A model generated the notes under the pieces. It saw nothing but the letters and a program-made list of their open reading frames with translations. It ran no database searches and was not told the DNA's origin. The position numbers were made by a program, and so were the translations under genes. Below are positions 34,361-42,050 of a stretch of 55,082 bases of DNA, piece after piece (the first letter of the stretch is position 1; every line of letters begins with the position of its first letter). The stretch comes from Bryobacteraceae bacterium (lineage in GTDB: Bacteria; Acidobacteriota; Terriglobia; Bryobacterales; Bryobacteraceae): NCBI GenBank assembly GCA_025056865.1, contig JANWVO010000043.1:1-55082 (forward strand), in the 5' to 3' direction.

Positions 34361-35557
34361 TCAGTCCTGCGGCAGCGGGCTGGCTGCTGCGTCGATCTCC
34401 ATCTGCCACGCGTCGATGGCAAACTTTGCGGCCCAGTTCAACAACTGAAAGCGGCCGTATTCGCCGTCGGCTGGCCAGCTTCCCTTGACACCTCCGGCGA
34501 TGTCCCGCGGCGCCTCCAGCCGGACCGTGCGCCGTACAAACTGGTTCGCCCTGCGCGCTGCATCCAGGTACTGCTGTCCGCGCGGAGCATGCGATGAAAG
34601 TTTCAACCAGACAGCCGCGATTTGCACTGCGCCGGTGAGGCAAGCCCAGCCGGCGCATGGACGCCAATCCGCGTCCAGCCTGCCGGGAAGAAATCCGTCC
34701 TCCCGCAGGCATCCAAGCAGGGCGTCAGCGCCACGGATGGCTGCGGCCCGCATCCAGTCCTCGCCCAGCAGCGCGTGTCCTTCGACCAGTCCCCGCAGAA
34801 CATAGCCGATCGTATGGGTCAGCGGGCGGGAGAAATCGGTCAGGCAGCAGCGGTCGAACCATCCGTTGGGCCGCTGCTGGCGCACCGTCCATTCGAGATT
34901 GCGCCGCACAGCCGACTCGTAGGCTTTCTCGCCGGACACGCGCGCCGCCTCGGCCAGGCCCCAACTGATGTGGGCGTCATAGGCCTTGGGGCCGGGTGAG
35001 GCGAAGGGGGACGTGAAACGGCTCCACGCGCCTTCCTCGTCCTGCACCGAGGCCAGCCAGCGGGCAGCCCGGTGCATGGGATCCTCGTAAGGGCCTCCGA
35101 ATTCGCGGACGCCAGCCGCAAGCCCGATGAGGATCTGTCCCGTGTTGAAGGTGACCGGAACGACCGGTTGCTGGCCGATCACGCCGCCTGCAAACGCGCC
35201 TTCCGGCAACTGGATCGAAACGAGCCACTCCAGGGCGCGCCGGGCCCTGTCACGAAGTCGGTCGTCCCCGCGCCGATGGGCCTGTTCCAGCAGGGTAGGG
35301 ATGATGTAGCCCGTTGTTTCGGGATAGGAAGGAGCCCAGCCGTCGATCCAGCTCCAGTGGCGTGCAAACCCGCCGTCGGCGCTGGCCGAACAGTCCTGCG
35401 CGCGGCCCAGCCAGCCGAGCGTGGCGTCGATGCACGCCCTGGCTCCGGGATCCGGTCCCAGGCCACGGCGATCCGCCCTGGCTTCCGCGCGGGCGGCCGC
35501 CGGAAGCCGCAGATCAGCAGCCAGGCGCGAGATACGGGTGCGCAGGTCTTGACGCAT
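34361..35557 (-). CDS. Alpha/alpha-toroid protein, terpene-cyclase/polysaccharide-associated fold
   Basis: About 398 residues from the ATG at 35557. It contains repeated helical pairs with Gly/Trp-rich turns: GGFARHWSWIDGWAPSYPETTGYIIPTLLE, then EGAFAGGVIGQQ, VQDEEGAWSRFTSP, RPNGWFDRCCLTDFSRPLTHTIGYVLRGLVEG and REDGFLPGRLD. This is the (alpha/alpha) toroid shared by squalene-cyclase-like proteins, glycuronyl hydrolases and related enzymes. It has no DXDD or QW repeats of hopene cyclases and no signal peptide. Its place beside a flippase and aminotransferase suggests a cytoplasmic glycan-modifying or sensing role, but the reaction is unknown. The gene converges on the DegT-like gene with a 16-bp gap. 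Confidence 0.7.
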   Translation of the reverse strand: MRQDLRTRISRLAADLRLPAAARAEARADRRGLGPDPGARACIDATLGWLGRAQDCSASADGGFARHWSWIDGWAPSYPETTGYIIPTLLEQAHRRGDDRLRDRARRALEWLVSIQLPEGAFAGGVIGQQPVVPVTFNTGQILIGLAAGVREFGGPYEDPMHRAARWLASVQDEEGAWSRFTSPFASPGPKAYDAHISWGLAEAARVSGEKAYESAVRRNLEWTVRQQRPNGWFDRCCLTDFSRPLTHTIGYVLRGLVEGHALLGEDWMRAAAIRGADALLGCLREDGFLPGRLDADWRPCAGWACLTGAVQIAAVWLKLSSHAPRGQQYLDAARRANQFVRRTVRLEAPRDIAGGVKGSWPADGEYGRFQLLNWAAKFAIDAWQMEIDAAASPLPQD

Positions 35558-35616
35558 GCCATTTTCCGTGTCCGGACCCGAAGCAGGCCAGCCAGAGCCT
35601 CGGGACCGGTGGCAGC

Positions 35617-35844
35617 TCAGCCGCCGCCGACGAACGTGACGATCTCGAGCGAAGCGCCTTCTTCCACGGGCGTCGCCTCCCACTCGGGGCGGCGGACGAG
35701 GCGGCGGTTGAGCTCAACCGCCACTCGTTCGGCATCCAGGCCGAGATGCGCAACCAGATTCCGGATATTCAGGCCCGCTGGAACTTCTTGCCGTTCTCCA
35801 TTGATGGTAATGGAGATAAGTCCGCCCTGCCGCTCGTTTGACAC
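35617..35844 (-). CDS. thiS: ThiS-family sulfur carrier protein
   Basis: About 75 residues from a GTG at 35844. A beta-grasp ubiquitin-like fold is indicated by ISITINGERQEVPAGLNIRNLVAHLGL, VAVELNRRLVRRPEWEATPVEEG and the C-terminal SLEIVTFVGGG. The terminal Gly-Gly is where ThiF adenylates and sulfur is carried as a thiocarboxylate for the thiazole of thiamine. The LNRRLVRRPEW motif is the ThiS form, rather than MoaD. No thiG, thiF or thiH gene is nearby, so its partners are encoded elsewhere. The start is uncertain; TATAAT at 35860-35865 (minus strand) lies only some 16 bp upstream, giving a very short leader. The toroid gene follows after about 59 bp. Confidence 0.85.
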   Translation of the reverse strand: MSNERQGGLISITINGERQEVPAGLNIRNLVAHLGLDAERVAVELNRRLVRRPEWEATPVEEGASLEIVTFVGGG

Positions 35845-35867
35845 GTTCTTCTGCGCCTCATTATAGT
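35838..35867 (+). promoter_or_regulatory. Strong sigma70-like promoter of the nuo operon
   Basis: A perfect TTGACA (35838-35843), an 18-bp spacer and TATAGT (35862-35867), with transcription expected from about 35874. The -35 box lies inside the 5' end of thiS, and the -10 box overlaps a TATAAT of the opposite strand. Confidence 0.8.
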
Positions 35868-35875
35868 TGAAGTTT

Positions 35876-35895
35876 GAACGCCGCCGGGGGCGTTC
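35876..35895 (+). promoter_or_regulatory. Hairpin at the 5' end of the nuo transcript
   Basis: GAACGCC (35876-35882) pairs perfectly with GGCGTTC (35889-35895) around a GCCGGG loop. It starts within a few bases of the predicted transcription start and 15 bases before the nuoA start codon. It may protect the long mRNA from 5' decay or modulate nuoA translation; both are inferences. Confidence 0.5.
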
Positions 35896-35909
35896 GCTCA
35901 TCCGCCATC

Positions 35910-36311
35910 ATGCCCACATCCATCTATGAGGCCTACTTCCCCGTCCTTGCGCAGATCCTGCTGGCGGCAGGCCTGGCCGCGGCGCTGATTGCGCTGGGCG
36001 TGCTCCTGGGCAAGCGCGTCAGGAACCGCGTCAAGGACACGCCCTACGAATGCGGCATCCCGCCCGTCGGCGGCGCGCGCGAGCGCTTCAGCGTGAAATT
36101 CTATCTGGTGGCGATGCTCTTCATCCTTTTTGATATAGAGGCGATCTTCCTCTACCCGTGGGCGGTTGTCTACCGCGAGCTGAAGCTGTTCGCCTTTGTC
36201 GAGATGCTGGTCTTCATCGCCCTGGTCTTTGCGGGCTTCCTCTATGTTTGGAAGCGCGGCGTGCTCGACTGGGCCTATGGCGAAGAGCAGGAAGAGCCGC
36301 GCCGGAGCTGA
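35910..36311 (+). CDS. nuoA: NADH-quinone oxidoreductase subunit A
   Basis: 133 residues with three transmembrane helices. The signature loop DTPYECGIPPVG after helix 1 contains the conserved Cys that lies near the quinone site. FSVKFYLVAMLFILFDIEAIFLYPWAVVY is the highly conserved helix 2 region with its Asp and Glu. It is a membrane subunit at the junction with the peripheral arm of complex I. The start ATG at 35910 gives the usual N-terminus; longer readings extend into the leader. The stop overlaps the start of nuoC (TGATG). nuoB, which normally sits between these two genes, is missing. Confidence 0.95.
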   Translation: MPTSIYEAYFPVLAQILLAAGLAAALIALGVLLGKRVRNRVKDTPYECGIPPVGGARERFSVKFYLVAMLFILFDIEAIFLYPWAVVYRELKLFAFVEMLVFIALVFAGFLYVWKRGVLDWAYGEEQEEPRRS

Positions 36312-36808
36312 TGCCTGCCATGCTGCCAGCCGAGATTCAGAACCTACCTACGCCCGCAGCCATCGCTGCCTGGGACGCGGGCGCGCTGACGGGCGGAAGC
36401 TGCGAACTGGGAGAACTCGTGCTGTGGACTACGCGCGAGAAACTCGTTGAACTGTGCCGCTTTCTCAAACACGAGCAGAAGTTTACGAGGCTGGTGGCGG
36501 TGACCTGCATCGACCGCTACCCGGTGGAGCCGCGCTTCGAAGTCGTCTATCTGCTGCACTCGATCGAGCGGAATGAGCGCCTGCGGCTGAAGGTGGCAGT
36601 TCATTCTTCGGACGCGGTCGTCCCCACGGTGACCGGCGTCTGGGCCGGAGCCAACTGGTACGAGCGGGAGGTCTTCGACATGTTCGGCGTCCGCTTCGAG
36701 GGCCACCCGGATCTGCGCCGCATCCTCATGCCCGACTACTGGCAGGGCCATCCGCTGCGGAAGGACTTCCCGGTCCACGGGCACAAATACAGTTACAAAG
36801 ACGAGTAA
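36311..36808 (+). CDS. nuoC: NADH-quinone oxidoreductase subunit C
   Basis: 165 residues, the usual size of an unfused NuoC (30-kDa subunit). The family signature GANWYEREVFDMFGVRFEGHPDLRRILMPDYW is near the C-terminus and the end HPLRKDFPVHG is canonical. It is a cofactor-less structural subunit of the hydrophilic arm that packs against NuoD. The ATG shares its A with the nuoA stop codon (TGATG), so translation is coupled. It directly follows nuoA, with no nuoB between. A 29-bp gap with AGGGGAG precedes nuoD. Confidence 0.95.
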   Translation: MPAMLPAEIQNLPTPAAIAAWDAGALTGGSCELGELVLWTTREKLVELCRFLKHEQKFTRLVAVTCIDRYPVEPRFEVVYLLHSIERNERLRLKVAVHSSDAVVPTVTGVWAGANWYEREVFDMFGVRFEGHPDLRRILMPDYWQGHPLRKDFPVHGHKYSYKDE

Positions 36809-36837
36809 GCGACGGCTGGCAGCAGAGGGGAGCCGCG

Positions 36838-38067
36838 ATGAATCCGACCGACACCGCCATGGATCAGAGGCTGGAAGCGCTCGAGCCGGAAGCGCCGGGC
36901 GCGCCGCGCCGCATGGTGCTCAACATGGGGCCGCAGCACCCGTCCACCCACGGCGTGCTCCGCGTGATCCTCGAGCTGGACGGCGAAATCGTCACCAGGG
37001 CGCAGCCCGACATCGGCTTCCTGCACACGGGCATCGAGAAGCAGGCCGAGGCGCTCGGCTGGCAGCAGGTGGTGACGATCACCGACCGCATGGACTATCT
37101 GGCGAACCTGTCGAACAACCTCGCCTATGTCCTGCCGGTGGAGAAGCTCCTCCAGATCGAGGTGCCGCCGAAGGCGCAGTGGATGCGCGTGCTGCTGGCC
37201 GAACTGTCGCGCATCAACAGCCACGCGGTCTGGCTGGGCACGCACGCGCTCGACCTCGGGGCGATGACGGTCTTCTTCTACTGCTTCCGCGAGCGCGAAG
37301 AGCTGCTGCGCCTCTTCGAAATGTTCAGCGGCCAGCGGATGATGACCAGCTACATCCGCATCGGCGGGCTGGCGCTGGAGCCGCCGCGGGGCTGGGACCG
37401 CGCCGTGCGGAAATTCATCCGCAGTTTCCCGGAAAAAGTGAATGAATACGAGGCGCTGCTCCGGGAAAATCCCATCTTTTTGAAACGCACGCAGGGCGTA
37501 GGCTACGCGCCGCTCGAACAGCTTCTGGACCTTTGCGTCACCGGGCCGATGATCCGCGCCGCCGGACTGCAATGGGACATCCGCAAGGCGGAGCCCTACT
37601 CCAGCTACGATCAGTTCGACTTTGAGATCCCCGTCCGGCAGGAAAGCGACGTCTACGCCCGCTTCCTGGTGCGGCTGGAGGAGATGCGGCAGAGCGCGCG
37701 CATCGTGGAACAGGCGCTCGACGGCATGCCCGAAGGCCCGTGGAAAGCCGACGCGCCGCGCGTCGTGCTCCCGGACCGCGAAAAGATGAAGACGCAGATG
37801 GAGGCGCTCATCTACCACTTCAAGATCGTCACCGAGGGCGTGCGCGTGCCGGCGGGCGAAGCCTACGTGCCGGTGGAGAGCCCCCGCGGCGAGATCGGCT
37901 TCTACGTGGTGAGCGACGGCGGAACGAAGCCCTGGCGCGTCTTCATGCGCACGCCGAGCTTCGGCAACCTCCAGTCGCTGCCGGCGCTGTTCGAAGGCCG
38001 GCTGATCGCCGACACCATCGCCGCTCTCGGCAGCATGGACTTCGTGCTCGGGGACGTGGACCGCTGA
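36838..38067 (+). CDS. nuoD: NADH-quinone oxidoreductase subunit D
   Basis: 409 residues, the 49-kDa subunit related to the large subunit of NiFe hydrogenases. NMGPQHPSTHGVLRVILELDGE and PDIGFLHTGIEKQAE are diagnostic; the His of HPSTHG and the Tyr in the following region shape the quinone pocket. Further motifs are RINSHAVWLGTHALDLGAMTVFFY and VESPRGEIGFYVVSDGG. It forms the quinone cavity together with NuoB, which is not encoded in this operon. AGGGGAG lies seven bases before the ATG. The hydrogenase cysteines are absent, as expected for complex I. Confidence 0.96.
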   Translation: MNPTDTAMDQRLEALEPEAPGAPRRMVLNMGPQHPSTHGVLRVILELDGEIVTRAQPDIGFLHTGIEKQAEALGWQQVVTITDRMDYLANLSNNLAYVLPVEKLLQIEVPPKAQWMRVLLAELSRINSHAVWLGTHALDLGAMTVFFYCFREREELLRLFEMFSGQRMMTSYIRIGGLALEPPRGWDRAVRKFIRSFPEKVNEYEALLRENPIFLKRTQGVGYAPLEQLLDLCVTGPMIRAAGLQWDIRKAEPYSSYDQFDFEIPVRQESDVYARFLVRLEEMRQSARIVEQALDGMPEGPWKADAPRVVLPDREKMKTQMEALIYHFKIVTEGVRVPAGEAYVPVESPRGEIGFYVVSDGGTKPWRVFMRTPSFGNLQSLPALFEGRLIADTIAALGSMDFVLGDVDR

Positions 38068-38086
38068 AGCGCGGGAGATTCCAACC

Positions 38087-38569
38087 ATGACGTTTTCGCC
38101 GGAACTCGAAGCCAAATTCGCGAAAATGATCGGCAATTATCCGCCGGGGCGGCAGAAAGGCGCGCTCATTCCGATGCTGCTGTACGCGCAGGACGAAGTC
38201 GGCGCCGTCACCGAAGAGGTGATCGAGGAGGTGGCCAAGAGGCTGAAGCTGTCGCGCGTCGAGGTGGAGGAGGTCCTCGGCTACTACACGATGCTGACGC
38301 GCGAGCCGCGCGGCCGCTACCACATCCAGATCTGCACGAATATCAGTTGCATGCTCACCGGCGGCGAAGAGCTGTTCGAGCACGCCTGCCGCCGGCTCGG
38401 CATCGGCAACAAGGGAAAGACCCCGGACGGGCAGTTCTCGCTGGAAGAGGTGGAGTGCCTGGGAGCCTGCTCGTGGGCGCCGGCGATGCAGGTCAACTAC
38501 GAGTTCCATTACCAGATGACGCCGGAGAAGTTCGACCGGCTGATCGAGAGCCTGAGGAAGTTGCAGTAG
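38087..38569 (+). CDS. nuoE: NADH-quinone oxidoreductase subunit E
   Basis: 160 residues, the 24-kDa subunit with a thioredoxin-like [2Fe-2S] domain. The four ligands are Cys83 and Cys88 (ICTNISCM) and Cys124 and Cys128 (VECLGACSWAP), the N1a site. An N-terminal helical part (LLYAQDEVGAVTEEVIEEVAKRL) is typical. It sits with NuoF and NuoG in the NADH-dehydrogenase module. The gene follows nuoD after 19 bp and precedes nuoF by 33 bp. Confidence 0.96.
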   Translation: MTFSPELEAKFAKMIGNYPPGRQKGALIPMLLYAQDEVGAVTEEVIEEVAKRLKLSRVEVEEVLGYYTMLTREPRGRYHIQICTNISCMLTGGEELFEHACRRLGIGNKGKTPDGQFSLEEVECLGACSWAPAMQVNYEFHYQMTPEKFDRLIESLRKLQ

Positions 38570-38602
38570 AGCAGTGCCGCAGATCGAGGCGAGGAGATGA
38601 CG

Positions 38603-39934
38603 ATGAAGCAGACACTGCTGGTTCCTCCGCACCCGCTCGAAAAGCGGGTGCTGACGCGCCGGTTCGAGTATCCGCGCACGGAGCCGGTGTGGATCGACGA
38701 ATATTTGCAGACGGGCGGCTACGAGGCGATCCGCAAGGCGATGTCGATGGAGCCGGAAGCGATCGTCGAGGAGGTCAAGAAGTCGGCGCTGCGCGGACGC
38801 GGCGGTGCGGGCTTCCCCACCGGCATGAAATGGAGCTTTGTCGACCGCCGGTCGCCGAAGCCGAAGTACGTGGTCGTCAACGCCGACGAAGGCGAGCCGG
38901 GCACCTGCAAAGACCGCATCCTGATGGGCTACGATCCGCACCGCCTCATCGAGGGCGTGCTGATCGGCGCGCGCGCCATCGGCGCCTGCCGAGGCTGGAT
39001 CTACATCCGCGGCGAGTACCGTGAGTACATCGAGATCATGGACCGCGCCATCGAGCAGGCCTATGAGCGCGGTTTCCTTGGCTCCAACGTCCTCGGCACG
39101 GGTTGGGAGTTCCATCTTTCCACGCACACCGGCGCCGGCTCGTACGAGTGCGGCGAGGAGACGGCGCTGCTTGAGTCGCTCGAAGGCAAGCGCGGCAATC
39201 CGCGGCTGAAGCCGCCGTTCCCCGCCACTTCGGGCGCTTTCCAGTGCCCTACGATCCTCAACAACGTCGAGACGTTCTGCGCCGTGCCGGACATCATCCT
39301 CAACGGCGGGGAATGGTACGCCTCGCTTGGCACGCCGCGCAACGGCGGCACGCGGCTGGTGTGCCTGTCCGGGCACATCGAGCGGCCCGGCGTCTATGAG
39401 GTGCCGCTCGGCATGAACCTGCTCACGATCATCAACGAGATCGGCGGCGGCGTCTGGAAGGGCCGCAAGCTCAAGGCCGTGATCCCCGGCGGAAGCTCCT
39501 CCCCGGTGCTCAAGGCGGACGAGTGCGACATCCCCGCCGACTACGATTCGCTGGCCAAGGCCGGTTCGATGCTCGGCTCGGGGGCCACTGTCGTGCTCGA
39601 CGAGACCGCCGACATGACGAAGGTGCTCGCGCGGCTGATGAAGTTCTATGCGCACGAAAGCTGCGGCTGGTGCATCCCCTGCCGCGAGGGCACGACGTGG
39701 CTGAAGAAGATCACCGCCAGGCTGGAAGAAGGGCTGGGCACGGAGCGCGACCTCGAAACCATCGACAACATCTCGCAGAACATGCTCGGCCGCACGTTCT
39801 GTCCGCTGGGCGATGCGGCGGCCATGCCGGCCATGGCGCTGGTGCGCAAGTTCCGCGACGAGATCCTGGACCGCATCCGCCAGGCCGAGGCGTTCGCCCC
39901 GGCGCCTGGCACGCAGCCGCTGGTGGTGCTGTGA
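38603..39934 (+). CDS. nuoF: NADH-quinone oxidoreductase subunit F (NADH/FMN-binding)
   Basis: 443 residues. The FMN site is RGRGGAGFPTG (64-74) and the NADH-binding region NADEGEPGT follows. Other canonical stretches are GAGSYECGEETALLESLEGKRG and the SLBB segment. The N3 [4Fe-4S] ligands are Cys354, Cys357, Cys360 (ESCGWCIPCREG) and Cys400 (RTFCPLGD). It accepts hydride from NADH. Two in-frame ATGs occur, at 38597 and 38603. I chose the second because GAGGAG (38591-38596) directly abuts the first and is correctly spaced for the second. Confidence 0.96.
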   Translation: MKQTLLVPPHPLEKRVLTRRFEYPRTEPVWIDEYLQTGGYEAIRKAMSMEPEAIVEEVKKSALRGRGGAGFPTGMKWSFVDRRSPKPKYVVVNADEGEPGTCKDRILMGYDPHRLIEGVLIGARAIGACRGWIYIRGEYREYIEIMDRAIEQAYERGFLGSNVLGTGWEFHLSTHTGAGSYECGEETALLESLEGKRGNPRLKPPFPATSGAFQCPTILNNVETFCAVPDIILNGGEWYASLGTPRNGGTRLVCLSGHIERPGVYEVPLGMNLLTIINEIGGGVWKGRKLKAVIPGGSSSPVLKADECDIPADYDSLAKAGSMLGSGATVVLDETADMTKVLARLMKFYAHESCGWCIPCREGTTWLKKITARLEEGLGTERDLETIDNISQNMLGRTFCPLGDAAAMPAMALVRKFRDEILDRIRQAEAFAPAPGTQPLVVL

Positions 39935-39956
39935 GCACGCGGAGGGCCTGACAACG

Positions 39957-42050
39957 ATGGCGAACATGGTGACCATCACGATCAACGGCCGGCAGATCAC
40001 GGTGCCCGCGGGCACGCTCGTCATCGAGGCGGCGAAACAGGCGGGCATCGACATCCCGGCCTTCTGCTACTACGAGGGCTTCAGCGTGCAGGCCGCCTGC
40101 CGGATGTGCCTGGTGGAAGTGGAGAAGATGCCGAAGCTCCAGCCCTCCTGCGCGCTGCCGGCGGCCGAAGGCATGGTGATCCATACCGAAAGTCCGAAGG
40201 TGGTGGAGGCGCGGAAGTCGATGCTCGAGTTCCTGCTGACCAACCACCCGCTGGACTGCCCCGTCTGCGACAAGGGCGGCGAGTGCGAGCTCCAGGACAT
40301 GACCTTCCGCTACGGCCTCGGTGAGAGCCGCTTCCTGGAGATCAAGCACCACGCCGACGAGAAGCAGTGGAGCCCGCTGGTCTTTTACGATCCGGCCCGC
40401 TGCATCCTCTGCTACCGTTGCATCCGCGTCTGCGACGAGGGCCTCGGCGTCGGCGCCCTCGGCCTGAGCTACCGCGGCGTCTCGGCGGAAATCATTCCAA
40501 ACCGGGGCGACCACCTCGAGTGCGACGAATGCGGATGGTGCATCGACGTCTGCCCGGTGGGCGCGCTCACCTCGGGCACCTACCGCTACCGGTCGCGCCC
40601 GTGGGAGATGAATTACGTGCCCGCGGTGTGCACGCACTGCTCCAACGGCTGCAAGACGACGCTGAGCGTGCGCAACGGCGAGATCATCCGCGCCAACAAC
40701 CGCGACCGCTCCGGCATCAACGGCGAGTTCCTCTGCGTCAAGGGCCGCTTCGCCTTCGACTTCGTCCATTCGGGGGAGCGGCTCCAGACGCCGCTGATCC
40801 GCAAGGACGGCCGGCTCGAGCCCGCAAGCTGGAGCGAAGCGCTGAAAGCGGCAGCCGCGCGAGTCCGCGCCTCGATCGAGCGCAACGGGAAAGCAGCCGT
40901 CATCGGCTCGACCCGCACCACCAACGAGGAAAACTACTATCTTCAGAAGTTCGCCCGGCAGGTGCTGCGCACGAACAACATTGACCATCACCGCTCGGGC
41001 GACGTGATCACGCTGCTTCAGGCGCTGGGCGGGCGCGAGGGCGCGCTGGCCACGGTTCAGGATCTGTACACCTGCGATGCTGCGCTGGTCGTGGGGGCGG
41101 ATCTTTCGCAGCAGCACCCGCTGCTTGCCGTGCAGCTTCGGGCCAACTGGCGGCATCATCAGTCGCCGGTCTTCGTCATCAGCGCGGGGCCGGTGCGGGA
41201 GGATCAGTACGCGGCGCGCAGCATCCGGGCCGAAGCCGGCACGGAAGCCGACAGGCTCGAGGAGCTGCGCGCAGACCTTCAGGCGCGCAGGAACCTCGTA
41301 ATCCTTTACGGGCCGTCGATGAAGGGCGAGGCCGTGCGCCGGCTGGTGGCCTTCGGCGATTCGCTGGGCATCCCGGTGAAGTACGTCTGCCTCGTCGACT
41401 ACGCGAATTCCCGCGGCGCTCTGGACATGGGCCTGCTGCCGCACCTCGCGCCGGGCTACCGTCCGGTCGAAATCCCGGGCATGACGCTGGACGCGATGCT
41501 GGAGGCCCCGGACCTCGATCTCGTCTGGGTGGTTGGAGCCAACCCGCTGGAGGGCGGACGACGGTTCGTCTCGCGCGATGCGTTCATGATCGTCAACGAG
41601 CTGTTCCTGACCGAGACCGCGCAGCAGGCCGACATCGTCTTCCCGGCGATGAGCCTTTACGAAAAGAACGGCACGGTCACCAACGTGTGCGGCGAGGTGC
41701 AGCGCACCAAGGCCGGACCGAAGGTGATGGGAACGAAGTCCGATCTGGAGATCCTTGGCCTGATCGCCGCGCAGCTCGGCTTCGACCTCGGCGTGCCGCT
41801 GCCGGACAGGGTGTTCGAGGAGATCCGCCGCGAGGTGCCGGGCTACAACGTGCCGCTGGCGCTGATCGCCACCGGAGGCGCGGCGCCGACGAAGCCGCCC
41901 GCCGTGCCGGCGGAAGTGGACGCGCAGCCGGAACTGGTCCGCAGCTCCGGTGATACGCTGTTTACCTCGGGCACGCTCGGCAAGTATTCGAAGAAGCTCG
42001 GCGAGGTGATCGAAGCGCCCGGCCGGCTGTATCAAGTGCTTGTGCCATGA
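39957..42050 (+). CDS. nuoG: NADH-quinone oxidoreductase subunit G
   Basis: 697 residues, shorter than E. coli NuoG (about 910). The N-terminal ferredoxin domain has [2Fe-2S] ligands Cys37, 48, 51 and 65 (N1b). The His97/Cys101/Cys104/Cys110 set binds N5, and Cys149, 152, 155, 199 plus 159, 189, 192, 195 bind the N4-type clusters. CTHCSNGC (225-232) with Cys260 matches the extra N7 cluster found in only some bacteria. The rest is a molybdopterin-oxidoreductase-like domain without a cofactor role (EENYYLQKFARQVLRTNNIDHH, VVGANPLEGG). GGAGG lies 12 bases upstream. The stop overlaps the nuoH start (ATGA). Confidence 0.95.
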   Translation: MANMVTITINGRQITVPAGTLVIEAAKQAGIDIPAFCYYEGFSVQAACRMCLVEVEKMPKLQPSCALPAAEGMVIHTESPKVVEARKSMLEFLLTNHPLDCPVCDKGGECELQDMTFRYGLGESRFLEIKHHADEKQWSPLVFYDPARCILCYRCIRVCDEGLGVGALGLSYRGVSAEIIPNRGDHLECDECGWCIDVCPVGALTSGTYRYRSRPWEMNYVPAVCTHCSNGCKTTLSVRNGEIIRANNRDRSGINGEFLCVKGRFAFDFVHSGERLQTPLIRKDGRLEPASWSEALKAAAARVRASIERNGKAAVIGSTRTTNEENYYLQKFARQVLRTNNIDHHRSGDVITLLQALGGREGALATVQDLYTCDAALVVGADLSQQHPLLAVQLRANWRHHQSPVFVISAGPVREDQYAARSIRAEAGTEADRLEELRADLQARRNLVILYGPSMKGEAVRRLVAFGDSLGIPVKYVCLVDYANSRGALDMGLLPHLAPGYRPVEIPGMTLDAMLEAPDLDLVWVVGANPLEGGRRFVSRDAFMIVNELFLTETAQQADIVFPAMSLYEKNGTVTNVCGEVQRTKAGPKVMGTKSDLEILGLIAAQLGFDLGVPLPDRVFEEIRREVPGYNVPLALIATGGAAPTKPPAVPAEVDAQPELVRSSGDTLFTSGTLGKYSKKLGEVIEAPGRLYQVLVP

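Noticed and set aside
39711-42035. Minus-strand open frame opposite nuoG
   Set aside because: Low-complexity His/Arg/Val content and full overlap with a well-supported iron-sulfur subunit.
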